DNA from: Limnohabitans sp. Bal53
GTDB lineage: Bacteria; Pseudomonadota; Gammaproteobacteria; Burkholderiales; Burkholderiaceae_C
Assembly: GCF_003063355.1 (NCBI RefSeq)
Contig: NZ_NESH01000006.1
Span: forward strand, 62,001-126,000
DNA: 64,000 nt
Reading direction: 5' to 3'
The position numbers and the translations under genes are program-made. Within the stretch, counting starts at the first letter, position 1. Each line of letters begins with the position of its first letter. Shown here piece after piece: positions 21,551 to 30,060 of this stretch. The notes below the pieces were generated by a model. That model ran no database searches, was not told where the DNA came from, and worked only from the letters and a program-made list of their open reading frames with translations.

Positions 21551-21629
21551 GGTTGAGGGGTGCGTTTGGAAGGCTGCGGTTGAGGGGCGCATTTGGAAGG
21601 CTGCGGTTGAGGGGCGCGTTTGAAAGGGG
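21551..21629 (+). repeat. 27-base tandem repeat, about 2.9 copies
   Basis: Units start at 21551, 21578 and 21605 with GGTTGAGGGG and continue (T/C)GC(G/A)TTTG(G/A)AAGG. The third, incomplete copy runs into the left arm of the first hairpin, so the repeat and the hairpin arm share sequence. Confidence 0.9.
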
Positions 21630-21699
21630 CCGGCGGCGGGCTCCTCATGAGGCGTGGGTACGCCAAAATCGTCGCCCGCCGCCGACCCCTTCCAAACGC
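21616..21699 (+). repeat. Hairpin element A (26-base arms, conserved 32-base loop)
   Basis: The left arm 21616-21641 and right arm 21674-21699 are complementary at 24 of 26 positions. The loop 21642-21673 begins TCCTCATGAGG and ends CGCCAAAATCGTC. The same loop, with one difference, recurs in inverted orientation inside hairpin B, but the arms of A and B are unrelated. Confidence 0.85.
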
Positions 21700-21794
21700 T
21701 GGTGGTGGTCGTCAGTTTTGTTGGCGTTGCGCTCGAACCTGAGGGAAAAAAGCGACTGTCTTGGGCAAGTTAGCCGCACAGCCCATGGTCTTGC

Positions 21795-21880
21795 GTGGGT
21801 GGGTGAGGGCGGGCACAGGGTGACGATTTTGGCGTACCCCCGCCTCATGAGGAACCCTGTGCCCGCCCTCACCCACCCAC
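21795..21880 (-). repeat. Hairpin element B (26-base perfect arms, conserved loop)
   Basis: The left arm 21795-21820 and right arm 21855-21880 are perfectly complementary over 26 bases. The loop 21821-21854 is, on the minus strand, TT + CCTCATGAGG... + CGTCA. It matches the loop of hairpin A at 31 of 32 positions. The right arm overlaps the first copy of the 35-base direct repeat. Confidence 0.88.
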
Positions 21881-21937
21881 ACCAGATCTGCCCAACCTCA
21901 ACCTCACCCACCCACACCAGATCTGCCCAACCTCAAC
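21868..21937 (+). repeat. Perfect 35-base direct duplication
   Basis: Two identical adjacent copies, 21868-21902 and 21903-21937, begin CTCACCCACCCACACC and end CCCAACCTCAAC. A further degenerate CCACACCCACCCACTCAAC stretch follows. The first copy begins within the right arm of hairpin B. Confidence 0.92.
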
Positions 21938-22053
21938 CACACCCACCCACTCAACACCCGCTAAATCAACACGACACAAACACACAGCACACCCACAAAA
22001 CCCAAGCCATCGATAGAGGACAATCAAGCCTTCAAAAAGTCCGTCAAACCCCA

Positions 22054-23937
22054 GTGTCCCCCCACCTCCCCATCCTGCGCGAAGTTTTTGGCTACGACGC
22101 CTTTCGCGGCCCGCAGCAAGCCATCATTGACCATGTGGCGGCCGGAGGCGATGCGCTGGTGCTCATGCCCACAGGCGGGGGCAAATCGCTGTGCTACCAA
22201 ATCCCGGCCATTGCGCGCCAACGTGCAGGCCACGGCATCACGGTGGTCGTCTCCCCGCTGATCGCGCTGATGCACGACCAAGTCGGTGCGCTGCACGAAG
22301 CAGGCGTGAGCGCGGCATTTCTCAACTCCACACTCACCAGCGAAGAAGCCAGCGACATCGAGCGGCGCTTGCTGCGCGGCGAGATCACCCTGCTGTATGC
22401 GGCGCCCGAACGCGTGACCAACGGGCGCTTTCTGGCCCAGATGGATTCACTGCTCGAGCGCGGGCTGCTGAGCCTGTTTGCGATCGACGAAGCGCATTGC
22501 GTGAGCCAATGGGGCCACGACTTCCGGCCCGAGTATCGGGGCCTGTCGGTGCTGCACGAGCGCTACCCCAGCGTGCCGCGTGTGGCGCTCACAGCCACGG
22601 CCGATGCGCTGACCCGTGCCGACATCGTTGAGCGCTTGCAGTTGGAAAGCGCCGAGCTGTTCATCAGCAGCTTTGACCGGCCCAACATCCGCTACACCAT
22701 CGTCGAGAAAAAAGACGCCAGCACCCAGCTGCTGCGCTTCATCGAACGCGAGCACCCCGAAGAAGCGGGGGTGGTGTATTGCCAGTCGCGTAAACGGGTC
22801 GAAGAGATCGCGGTCATGTTGTGCGAAGCGGGCATCCATGCCCTGCCCTATCACGCGGGCCTGGACGCCGCCGTGCGCCAGCGCCACCAAAACGAGTTTT
22901 TGCGTGAAGAAGGCGTGGTGATGGTCGCCACCGTGGCTTTTGGTATGGGCATCGACAAGCCCGATGTGCGCTTTGTGGCGCACCTGGATATGCCCAAAAA
23001 CATCGAAGGCTATTACCAAGAGACCGGGCGCGCTGGGCGCGATGGCTTGGCGTCGGACGCTTGGATGGCCTATGGCCTGCAAGACGTGGTGAACCAGCGC
23101 CGCATGATCGACGAAAGCCCGGCGGGCGAAGAGTTCAAGCAAGTCATGCGCGGCAAGCTCGACGCCCTGCTGGCCCTGGCCGAAGCCACCGACTGCCGCC
23201 GCGTGCGCCTGCTGGGCTACTTTGGCGAAAGTTACGCCAGCCAAAAGGACAGCGCACAAGGCGTTTACATGCCCTTTTGCGGCAACTGCGACAACTGTTT
23301 GAACCCACCCGAAGTGTGGGACGGCACCGATGCCGCACGCAAACTGTTATCGACTGTGTACCGCTGCCACCAAAGCAGTGGCAACAGCTTTGGGGCCAGC
23401 CACACCATGGACATCGTGCGCGGCAAAAAAACCGAGAAGGTGGTGCAACGTGGCCATGAAAGCATCAGCACTTTTGGACTAGGCGCCGATTACAGCGAGC
23501 AGCAACTGCGCGCCGTGATGCGCCAGCTGATCGCGATTGGTGCGCTGCATGTGCACACCGAAGACGGTTTCAGCACGCTCCACCTGACCGAGGCATCACG
23601 CGCTGTACTGAAGGGCGATGTGCCCGTGCAGTTGCGCGAGAGCACGAGCCAACGCAGCGACAAAAAAAGCCGCATCCGCAGCGGCCCAACCCCTGCTGCG
23701 GCCAACCTCGGGCAAGACGCGATGGTGCGCTTCATCAACCTCAAGGCCTGGCGCGCCGAAGTGGCCAAAGAACACAACCTGCCTGCGTATGTGATCTTCC
23801 ACGATGCGACCTTGGCCGCCATTGCCGAGGCCGCACCCCAAAGCCTGGCGCAACTGCAAGGCATCAGCGGGCTGGGCGTCAAGAAGCTTGAAGCCTATGG
23901 CCCGCAGGTGCTGCGGGTGTGCAACGGGGCGGCTTGA
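22054..23937 (+). CDS. recQ: ATP-dependent DNA helicase RecQ
   Basis: The protein has about 627 residues from the GTG giving (V)[16 protein letters not shown]. RecQ unwinds DNA 3' to 5' in recombination repair. The motifs are [12 protein letters not shown] (Walker A), [17 protein letters not shown] (box II plus aromatic-rich loop), [12 protein letters not shown] (motif VI), the zinc cysteines [10 protein letters not shown], a winged-helix domain, and a C-terminal HRDC domain ([23 protein letters not shown]). No in-frame ATG exists near the family start; the nearest lies inside hairpin B. An AGAGGA stretch at 22014-22019 has no start codon after it, so the start remains uncertain. Confidence 0.93.
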   Translation: MSPHLPILREVFGYDAFRGPQQAIIDHVAAGGDALVLMPTGGGKSLCYQIPAIARQRAGHGITVVVSPLIALMHDQVGALHEAGVSAAFLNSTLTSEEASDIERRLLRGEITLLYAAPERVTNGRFLAQMDSLLERGLLSLFAIDEAHCVSQWGHDFRPEYRGLSVLHERYPSVPRVALTATADALTRADIVERLQLESAELFISSFDRPNIRYTIVEKKDASTQLLRFIEREHPEEAGVVYCQSRKRVEEIAVMLCEAGIHALPYHAGLDAAVRQRHQNEFLREEGVVMVATVAFGMGIDKPDVRFVAHLDMPKNIEGYYQETGRAGRDGLASDAWMAYGLQDVVNQRRMIDESPAGEEFKQVMRGKLDALLALAEATDCRRVRLLGYFGESYASQKDSAQGVYMPFCGNCDNCLNPPEVWDGTDAARKLLSTVYRCHQSSGNSFGASHTMDIVRGKKTEKVVQRGHESISTFGLGADYSEQQLRAVMRQLIAIGALHVHTEDGFSTLHLTEASRAVLKGDVPVQLRESTSQRSDKKSRIRSGPTPAAANLGQDAMVRFINLKAWRAEVAKEHNLPAYVIFHDATLAAIAEAAPQSLAQLQGISGLGVKKLEAYGPQVLRVCNGAA

Positions 23938-24086
23938 TCACTTGCGCACAGCCGGGTGTTTGCGCCGCTAAGATTCGGCCAGAAGCGGGAACGGCCGAAC
24001 CATTCGCTCAATCGGCTCCATTACGGTCCGGCATCGTGATCGACGCACTGGAAAATCTGGCGCGGTAATGCTTGGACGGTCACGCC

Positions 24087-24404
24087 TCAAGCGATCGACA
24101 TCAAACCCTTGTGTTGAATCACCGTGAGCAATCTGAGCGCTGGGCCGCCGGGCTTTTTGATGCCACGCTCCCAATCAAAAACAAGGTTCTTCGACACATT
24201 CAGGTATCGCGCAAACACCGGCTGCGAAATATGCTCGCGCATCCTCAGTGCCTTGATTTGTTCGGGCAGCATCACCTCAATGGGTGTGAGGCACGTCTCG
24301 TCAAACTCCCGCATGGTCTGACGATCCACAGCGCCCACTTCATGCAAAGCCTCCATCGTTTCGTGAATCGCAGCCAATGCATCACTGCGGTATTTTTTAG
24401 GCAT
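24087..24404 (-). CDS. Helix-turn-helix antitoxin of a RelE-type toxin-antitoxin pair
   Basis: The protein has 105 residues from the ATG giving MPKKYRSDALAAIHETM. The C-terminal half is an XRE-type HTH (IKALRMREHISQPVFARYLNVSKNLVFDWERGIKKP split around residues 55-90), the usual form of antitoxins that follow their toxin gene. The start overlaps the end of the upstream toxin frame by eight bases. The reading frame is intact although the toxin gene is interrupted. It should bind the operon promoter and the toxin. Confidence 0.85.
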   Translation of the reverse strand: MPKKYRSDALAAIHETMEALHEVGAVDRQTMREFDETCLTPIEVMLPEQIKALRMREHISQPVFARYLNVSKNLVFDWERGIKKPGGPALRLLTVIQHKGLMSIA

Positions 24405-24771
24405 CTTGCACCACCTTTTCAAAATGTCCTTGAGTCACCAACTCCATGAGTTGGGCATCCGTTAAATCCAATGCGTGACGAGCCATCTTTTTGAATTGGG
24501 CCTCTTCAATTGCGCTGATGTTTTCCAACTCGCTCTTGTCAAAGCCATAAACAAAGAAACACCGATGCTGCTGACGAAACAGCAGAATCGTTCGATAACC
24601 CTTTGAACGCCCCTCACCCGGGCGAGCGATTCATTGCTTGATCACACCGGCGCCCAAATCGGCATCGATCAAACCGCGTTCTGCTCGGACCACTGCATCG
24701 TGAAGCGCGGCAACAGAAATCTTTTCTTTTCGGGCGAAGCGCGTGAACCACGCACTTTTAAAGACATCCAT
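24397..24771 (-). pseudogene. RelE/ParE-family toxin gene with an in-frame stop
   Basis: With a strong GGAGG ribosome site, translation starts at 24771 as MDVFKSAWFTRFARKEKISV and runs 46 codons to a TGA at 24631-24633. The frame then continues without error as IARPGEGRSKGYRTILLFR and on to a TAA at 24397, overlapping the antitoxin start. Intact relatives have Arg at the stop position (KQRIARPG...KSGGYRT), so a single C-to-T change of CGA explains the stop. The full product would have 124 residues. The gene is too interrupted to appear as one frame. A truncated peptide without the catalytic C-terminal half is expected. Confidence 0.85.
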
Positions 24772-24888
24772 TTGCGCCTCCCTATTTTTTCAAAATATCA
24801 CACTAGGTGTAACCAAAATCAAGGGCGATTAAAAAAAGTGCACGGGCATGTGGGGTCGTTGGGCGTGCACGCGTCCACAGCCAAATCG

Positions 24889-25965
24889 TCACTCCACCTG
24901 AATCGCGCCACGACGAATCTGGTCGCGCTCCAGGCTTTCAAACAGGGCCTTGAAGTTGCCCTCGCCAAAGCCCTCATCGGCCTTGCGTTGGATGAATTCA
25001 AAGAACACCGGGCCGAGCAGGGTTTGGCTGAAGATTTGCAGAAGCAGACGCTTCTCGCCATGGGCCGTGGAGCCGTCCATCAAGATACCGCGCGCTTGCA
25101 ATTCGTGCACGGGCTCGCCATGGCCCGGCAGGCGCTCTTCAAGCATCTCGTAATAGATGTCGTTGGGTGCGGTCATGAGCGGGATGCCGGCCATCTGCAG
25201 CGCGTCCACACTTTTCAAAATGTCGTCGGTGAGCAGCGCGATGTGCTGGATGCCTTCGCCGTTGAACTGCATCAGAAACTCTTCGATCTGGCCACCGGTC
25301 TTGCCCGACTCTTCGTTGAGCGGGATGCGGATCAAACCGTCTGGGGCCATCATGGCTTGGCTGGTCAGGCCCGTGTATTCGCCCTTGATGTCGAAGTAAC
25401 GAATTTCCTGGAAGTTGAACAGCTTTTCGTAAAAACCGCTCCAATACGCCATGCGCCCTTTGTAGACGTTGTGCGTCATGTGGTCGATGAGCTTGAGGCC
25501 GTGGCCCGGCGGGTGGCGGTCGACGCCCTCGATGAATTCAAAGTCGATGTCGTAGATGCTTTTGCCGTCTTCAAAGCGGTCGATCAAATACAGCGGCGCG
25601 CCGCCAATGCCCTTGATGGCGGGCAAGCGCAACTCCATAGGACCCGTGGGCACATCCACAGGCTGCGCCCCGAGCTCCAACGCCCGCGCATAAGCCTTGT
25701 GTGAGTCCTTCACGCGAAAGGCCAAAGCGCAAGCGCAAGGCCCATGCTCGGATGCGAAGTAGCCTGCCAGGCTTTTGGGCTCGCGGTTGACGATGAAGTT
25801 GATGTCGCCCTGGCGGTAGAGCACCACATCTTTGGAGCGGTGTTTTGCCACCAAAGAGAAGCCCATTTTTTCAAACAGGGGCTCCAGCGTGTTGGGGACA
25901 GGCGAAGCGAACTCGACGAACTCGAAGCCACACAAACCCATGGGGTTGTCAAACAAATCGGCCAT
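24889..25965 (-). CDS. hppD: 4-hydroxyphenylpyruvate dioxygenase
   Basis: The protein has 358 residues, starting at [16 protein letters not shown] after a GGAG ribosome site. It converts 4-hydroxyphenylpyruvate to homogentisate in tyrosine breakdown, using non-heme iron. The three iron ligands are visible: His in IDHMTHNVY (~169), His in [11 protein letters not shown] (~243) and Glu in [11 protein letters not shown] (~322). The two vicinal-oxygen-chelate repeats are complete and the length is typical. It is single on the minus strand; no homogentisate dioxygenase gene is in view. Confidence 0.95.
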   Translation of the reverse strand: MADLFDNPMGLCGFEFVEFASPVPNTLEPLFEKMGFSLVAKHRSKDVVLYRQGDINFIVNREPKSLAGYFASEHGPCACALAFRVKDSHKAYARALELGAQPVDVPTGPMELRLPAIKGIGGAPLYLIDRFEDGKSIYDIDFEFIEGVDRHPPGHGLKLIDHMTHNVYKGRMAYWSGFYEKLFNFQEIRYFDIKGEYTGLTSQAMMAPDGLIRIPLNEESGKTGGQIEEFLMQFNGEGIQHIALLTDDILKSVDALQMAGIPLMTAPNDIYYEMLEERLPGHGEPVHELQARGILMDGSTAHGEKRLLLQIFSQTLLGPVFFEFIQRKADEGFGEGNFKALFESLERDQIRRGAIQVE

Positions 25966-26337
25966 GAAAATCTCCAGTGAAAAGCAGGGCCGCGCTGCAT
26001 GTTGAGCACGGCCCGATTGAAATCGGTCAAACAAATTGGGCGCTGTAAAGAGGTCATTGCGAGCGACGCGGGCAGTCTATGGATCGCTTCGTGCCTCGCG
26101 ATGACGGCATCTATGGGTCACTCGGGGATGAACCCGCCAGCCTGCGCAGAGCGCTCAATCCAACTGCGGCGGCGCGCAAGGCTTGCCCCGCGTGCTGCGC
26201 GCGAGGTGGATGCCGAAAATCAAAACCTGGATAGCCATGGACTGATGGTCGTCGCAGGCGCAGGGCGTGTCAAGCCCTCAAATCCTGCCCGCCCAGTGCT
26301 GGCGGTGGTTGTAGCCATGTAGCCATGGCCCAGAACT
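25966..26337. other. Intergenic region between hppD and the class III CoA transferase gene
   Basis: No gene is supported. The only open frame of note (107 codons, plus strand) has no family features. The region contains an imperfect palindromic repeat (26053-26107) and otherwise GC-rich sequence without a recognised terminator or promoter. Confidence 0.5.
26053..26107. repeat. Imperfect palindrome of the GTCATTGCGAG type
   Basis: The unit starts GTCATTGCGAGCGACG, has a central TATGGATCGCTTCG, and ends CTCGCGATGACGGC, so its two ends are inverted copies of each other. It resembles the widely scattered GTCATTGCGAGG...CGCAATGAC repeats of many bacterial genomes. It is a degenerate copy. Confidence 0.65.
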
Positions 26338-27537
26338 TCAGGCGATCGCTTGGATGCTGCGCAAGTGGGCCATCTCTGCGGCACTCAAGCCCAGGCTTTG
26401 CAGCAGCTCGTTGGTGTTCTCGCCCTGTGTGGGGGGCTGGTGGCGCACGCCCAGGCGCTCCCCACCCATGGTGAAGGGCAGCAAAGCAGCAGGCGCGTTT
26501 TGCCCGGCTCTGGGGCCGTCGGGCAAGCGCACATCGGCCAGCCCCCCGGTGGCCTGCAGGTGCGGGTCATCAAACAACTCTTCGGGCTTGACGATGGGCG
26601 CAAAAGGCAAGCCTGCCTTCTCAAAAATGGCTGTCAATTCGGCCGCCGTGAAGGCCGCCAAGCGTCGGCGCAAATCAGGCATCAATTCGGCGCGCAGCGA
26701 CACGCGTGCATTGTTGTCAAAGTAGCGAGGATCGCTCTTCAGGTCGGCAAAGCCCAACACATCACAGAACGTGGTCCATTGCGCATCACTCACTGCGGCC
26801 AAAAAGATTTGCTCGCCATTTTTGACGGTGAAAACGTCGTACACGGCCCAGGCCGAGATGCGGTTGGGCATGGGCTCAGCCGCTTTGCCGGTGATGGCGT
26901 ATTGCAGCATGTGCTGACCCACCAGAAACACGTTGTTCTCGAACAGGGCCGACTGGATCTCTTGCCCGCGCCCGGTGATGCCGCGCTGGATCAGCGCACC
27001 CAGCACGCCAATCGCGCCGAACATGCCACCCATGATGTCGTTCACGCTGGTGCCTGCGCGCAGCGGGTCGCCGGGGCGGCCCGTCATGTAGGCCAAGCCA
27101 CCCATCATCTGCACCACTTCATCCAGCGCCGTGCGGTGGTCATACGGCCCGGGCAAAAAGCCTTTGAGGCTGGCGTAAATGATCTTGGGATTGTGGGCTG
27201 ACAGGCTGGCGTAGTCCAGCCCGTATTTGGCCATGGTGCCGGGCTTGAAGTTCTCGGCCACCACGTCGGCCGTGGCGCACAAGCGGCGCGCCGCTTCGGC
27301 CCCCTCGGGGCTTTGCAGGTTGATCTGAATGCTCTTTTTGTTGCGGTTGAACATGGGGAAAAACCCCGCGCCCGAGCCCAACAAGTGCCGGGTGCGGTCG
27401 CCCTCGATGGGCTCGACCTTGATGACCTCGGCTCCCATGTCGGCCAGCACCATGCCGCAGGTGGGACCCATGACCATGTGGGTGAACTCGACGACGCGCA
27501 GGCCTTCGAGCGGTAGCTTCCTTGGAGCTTCGGTCAT
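26338..27537 (-). CDS. CaiB/BaiF family (class III) CoA transferase
   Basis: The protein has 399 residues. The fold signature is LPLEGLRVVEFTHMVMGPTCGMVLADMGAEVIKVE near the N-terminus, split by the family's conserved G-P-x-x-x-x-x-L-A-D-x-G-A. The catalytic aspartate is in SVNDIMGGMFGAIG (~167), and GRGQEIQSALFENNV follows. Such enzymes exchange CoA between carboxylic acids. The substrate cannot be read from the sequence. It starts 8 bases after the DUF3297 gene and is probably co-transcribed with it. Confidence 0.88.
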   Translation of the reverse strand: MTEAPRKLPLEGLRVVEFTHMVMGPTCGMVLADMGAEVIKVEPIEGDRTRHLLGSGAGFFPMFNRNKKSIQINLQSPEGAEAARRLCATADVVAENFKPGTMAKYGLDYASLSAHNPKIIYASLKGFLPGPYDHRTALDEVVQMMGGLAYMTGRPGDPLRAGTSVNDIMGGMFGAIGVLGALIQRGITGRGQEIQSALFENNVFLVGQHMLQYAITGKAAEPMPNRISAWAVYDVFTVKNGEQIFLAAVSDAQWTTFCDVLGFADLKSDPRYFDNNARVSLRAELMPDLRRRLAAFTAAELTAIFEKAGLPFAPIVKPEELFDDPHLQATGGLADVRLPDGPRAGQNAPAALLPFTMGGERLGVRHQPPTQGENTNELLQSLGLSAAEMAHLRSIQAIA

Positions 27538-27545
27538 GGGAACGC

Positions 27546-27827
27546 TCAGCGGTAAAACGCTTCGACCGTGCCTTTGAGTTTGATGAGCAGCGGCTGACCC
27601 TTGCGGTCCAGCGTTTTGCCTGCGGGCACACGCACCCAGCCTTCGCTGATGCAGTATTCCTCGACGTCGTTTCGCTCTTTGCCATTGAAGCGGATGCCGA
27701 TGTCGTGCTCGAACACGGCGCGCACATGGTGCGGGCTGCGGGCGTCTATGGCGAGGCGGTCGGGCAATGCGGGGCGAGAAACGTGGGCGTTATCGGCGGA
27801 AGTGTCAGGAGTTTGGGTTTCGGTCAT
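27546..27827 (-). CDS. DUF3297 family protein
   Basis: The protein has 93 residues. The whole length matches the small, highly conserved DUF3297 family, with LPDRLAIDARSPHHVRAVFEHDIGIRFNGKER (split) in the middle and SEGWVRVPAGKTLDRKGQPL toward the end. No function is known for the family. It is encoded just ahead of the CoA-transferase gene and divergent from the Hsp70-like gene. Confidence 0.85.
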   Translation of the reverse strand: MTETQTPDTSADNAHVSRPALPDRLAIDARSPHHVRAVFEHDIGIRFNGKERNDVEEYCISEGWVRVPAGKTLDRKGQPLLIKLKGTVEAFYR

Positions 27828-27961
27828 GGTGAGTGCGTTGGCAAAAATGAAACTAAGTGGATTCTCCCCGATTTAATGGGGCCGTCGGTGGCAGAATCCC
27901 GGGTCCTTCGACGGACAGTGCTTGGGTCTGTCCCATCCGATTCAGCTTGACCCCCTTCCTC

Positions 27962-29215
27962 ATGACCTCTTCCCCCGCCGGCACGCTCGGCATTGACTTT
28001 GGCACTTCCAATTCGGCCATGGCCTGGCTCGGCCCAGAGGGCAGCGCACGCCTGATCCCCCTCGAGGGCGAAGCCCTGGCCATGCCCACCGCTGTGTTCT
28101 ACAACGCCGAGGACAGCAGCACCCACTTTGGGCGCGACGCCATCGGGCATTACCTCGAGGGCACCGAAGGCCGCTTGATGCGCTCGCTCAAAAGCCTGCT
28201 GGGCAGCCCGCTCCTTTTGGAGACCACGCAGATCGGCCACCAGCAAATCAGTTTTCAGGACATCATCGGCACCTTTTTGGCGCAGCTGCGCGAGCGCGCC
28301 ACGCAAAGCCTGGGCAGCGTCCCGCGCCGCGTGGTGATGGGCCGACCGGTGCACTTTGTCGACGATGACCCCGAACGCGATGCCCAGGCCGAAGCCTCGC
28401 TGCGCCAGGCGGTCGAAGCGGTGGGCTTTGACGAGGTATCGTTTCAACTGGAGCCCATTGCCGCAGCCCTCGACTACGAGCAGCGCCTGACCCAAGAAAG
28501 CACCGTGCTGGTGGTGGACTTAGGGGGCGGCACATCGGACTTCACGGTGGTGCGCCTGGGGCCCCAGCGCATGTCCCGCGCGGACCGGAGTTGCGACATT
28601 TTGGCCACCACGGGCGTGCACATTGGCGGCACCGATTACGACCGGCAACTGAATCTCGCACAGGTCATGCCGCTGCTTGGTTACAAACATTTGGGCCCCG
28701 AGCAGCGCGAAGTGCCCAACCGCGTTTTTTTTGACCTGGCCACTTGGCACCTGATCCACTGGCAATACCAGCCCAAGGCCATCGCTCACGCCCAAACCCT
28801 GCGCAGCAACTACAGCGAGCCGCACTTGCACGAACGCCTGATGCGCGTGCTGACCGAACGGCACGGCCACCACATGGCCCACGAGGTGGAGCAGGCCAAG
28901 ATCCAATGCTCAATGAGCCGGACTGACGCGCGCATTGACCTGTCGGTGATTGAGCGCAGCTTGCAAGCAGACCTGGGCGTCAGCGACATGCAGGCGCATT
29001 TGCAGCACTTGCTGGCCCGCACGGTGGCTTGCGCGCGCGAGTGCGTCCAGCGTGCAGGCCTGACCAATGCTTCACTGGATGCGATCTACCTCACGGGTGG
29101 CTCATCGGCCTTGAGCACATTCCAAGCCACTTTGCAGGCTGAATTCAAAGGCGTGCCGCTGGTCGAAGGCGATTTGTTTGGTGGCGTGGCGCTGGGCTTG
29201 GCCTACAGCCGTTGA
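27962..29215 (+). CDS. Hsp70 family protein, YegD-like
   Basis: The protein has 417 residues from the ATG giving MTSSPAGTLGIDFGTSNS. It contains the Hsp70/actin nucleotide-binding fold: phosphate-1 motif GIDFGTSNSAMAW, phosphate-2 motif VVDLGGGTSDFTV near residue 185, and adenosine motif IYLTGGSSALSTFQATL near 375. It lacks the substrate-binding and lid domains of DnaK, like E. coli YegD. It is therefore an ATPase-domain-only homologue, and its client or role is unknown. It is divergent from the DUF3297 gene. Confidence 0.88.
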   Translation: MTSSPAGTLGIDFGTSNSAMAWLGPEGSARLIPLEGEALAMPTAVFYNAEDSSTHFGRDAIGHYLEGTEGRLMRSLKSLLGSPLLLETTQIGHQQISFQDIIGTFLAQLRERATQSLGSVPRRVVMGRPVHFVDDDPERDAQAEASLRQAVEAVGFDEVSFQLEPIAAALDYEQRLTQESTVLVVDLGGGTSDFTVVRLGPQRMSRADRSCDILATTGVHIGGTDYDRQLNLAQVMPLLGYKHLGPEQREVPNRVFFDLATWHLIHWQYQPKAIAHAQTLRSNYSEPHLHERLMRVLTERHGHHMAHEVEQAKIQCSMSRTDARIDLSVIERSLQADLGVSDMQAHLQHLLARTVACARECVQRAGLTNASLDAIYLTGGSSALSTFQATLQAEFKGVPLVEGDLFGGVALGLAYSR

Positions 29216-29272
29216 GCCCGGGTGGTTGTTTATTGACGGGACTTTTGCTGCCTGTGGTGTCACCCAGTGGCC

Positions 29273-29851
29273 TCAGATCCACTCATCGCCCAAGTCCCAC
29301 AGGCCATCGCCCGCATCTGGCTCGGCGCTGGCCAAGCCCCCTGAGCCTTGGGCCACATCGGACGTGGCCTCGTCCGGCCCCCACAGGCCTTGAAGGCCTT
29401 GAAGGCCTTGAAGGCCTTGTAGCAACAAACCACCGGCCACCACACCGGTGGTCACGCCCAATGCCGTGCCACCAACTTGCGCCAACAGTCCACGCCCCCA
29501 AGGGCTGGACAGCGCGGGGGCCATAGGGGCGGCCTGCACACGGGCACGGTCTCCCGAAGCTGAACCCCCACCGCCGGAAGGGGCGGGCCCTGCTGCTGTA
29601 GGGCTGGCTTCAGATGTCAAACGAGCGGCTTGTTCATCGCACTGCGCTTGCAACTGGCCCAAGCGGACATGGGCGGCGTCCAGCGCCAGCTGCAGCGCCA
29701 AGCTGCGCTGCACCAGCAAGTAAGGGGCATCGGGTTGCTGGGCCAGCGCATCGCGGATCAGGCCATCGGCCAGCGCATCTTTGGGCTGGGCACGTTGCTG
29801 GCGCAAAACGGCCAAAAATTGCTGAAGCTGGTCACGTTCTTGGGCGGTCAT
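29273..29851 (-). CDS. DUF2076 family protein
   Basis: The protein has 192 residues from the ATG giving MTAQERDQLQQFLAVL; the longer reading to 30016 is unsupported. The N-terminal region (KDALADGLIRDALAQQPDAPYLLVQ around 25-50) is the DUF2076 signature. A Gly/Ser/Pro linker follows, then a hydrophobic Gly-rich stretch that contains a Leu-Gln-Gly repeat (LLQGLQGLQGLQGLWG), then an acidic tail ending LWDLGDEWI. The family has no known biochemical role; members often carry a C-terminal hydrophobic segment. The repeat comes from a 9-base tandem duplication. Confidence 0.75.
   Translation of the reverse strand: MTAQERDQLQQFLAVLRQQRAQPKDALADGLIRDALAQQPDAPYLLVQRSLALQLALDAAHVRLGQLQAQCDEQAARLTSEASPTAAGPAPSGGGGSASGDRARVQAAPMAPALSSPWGRGLLAQVGGTALGVTTGVVAGGLLLQGLQGLQGLQGLWGPDEATSDVAQGSGGLASAEPDAGDGLWDLGDEWI
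29385..29420 (-). repeat. 9-base tandem repeat, four copies, inside the DUF2076 gene
   Basis: AGGCCTTGA is repeated at 29385, 29394 and 29403, with a fourth copy AGGCCTTGT at 29412. In the coding strand it encodes Leu-Gln-Gly repeats. Being a multiple of three, copy-number change would keep the frame. Confidence 0.9.
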
Positions 29852-30060
29852 GGGCGAGTCCTTGGGCTGAGCGTTGGCAACATGCTGGTTCATTATTGGC
29901 TGGCTTGCCCTCAATAGGCTGGGATCATCCTGTGGAATGGCGGTTATTGGCCCCTCTGTGGGTCGGTGTCGCATGGGCAGCGGTCGCAAGACTGCGGCGG
30001 AGGGTTTCCAGCGCAAAATGACAGTGCCGTGAATTTTCAGCCATTGACACCGGAGACCGC

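Larger units (their letters stand above)
21486..22053. other. Repeat-rich gap between divergent queC and recQ
   Basis: No gene is seen. The region holds a 27-base tandem repeat, two large hairpins with a common loop in opposite orientation, and a perfect 35-base direct duplication, each listed separately. Open frames through it are repetitive Arg/Gly- or Pro/His-rich shadows. Promoters for queC and recQ must lie here but were not recognised. Confidence 0.7.

Noticed and set aside
21616..21880. Integron attC sites or a CRISPR array
   Set aside because: attC sites keep conserved ends and variable loops, the reverse of what is seen, and there are no regularly spaced repeats or cas genes.
21553..22053. 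N-terminal extension of RecQ by ~167 residues
   Set aside because: It would be translated from tandem repeats and hairpins and has no similarity to RecQ proteins.
24631..24633. In-frame TGA in the toxin read as selenocysteine, suggested by selD in the window
   Set aside because: The position is arginine in relatives (one base from CGA), there is no cysteine homology, and no selenocysteine insertion hairpin was recognised after it.
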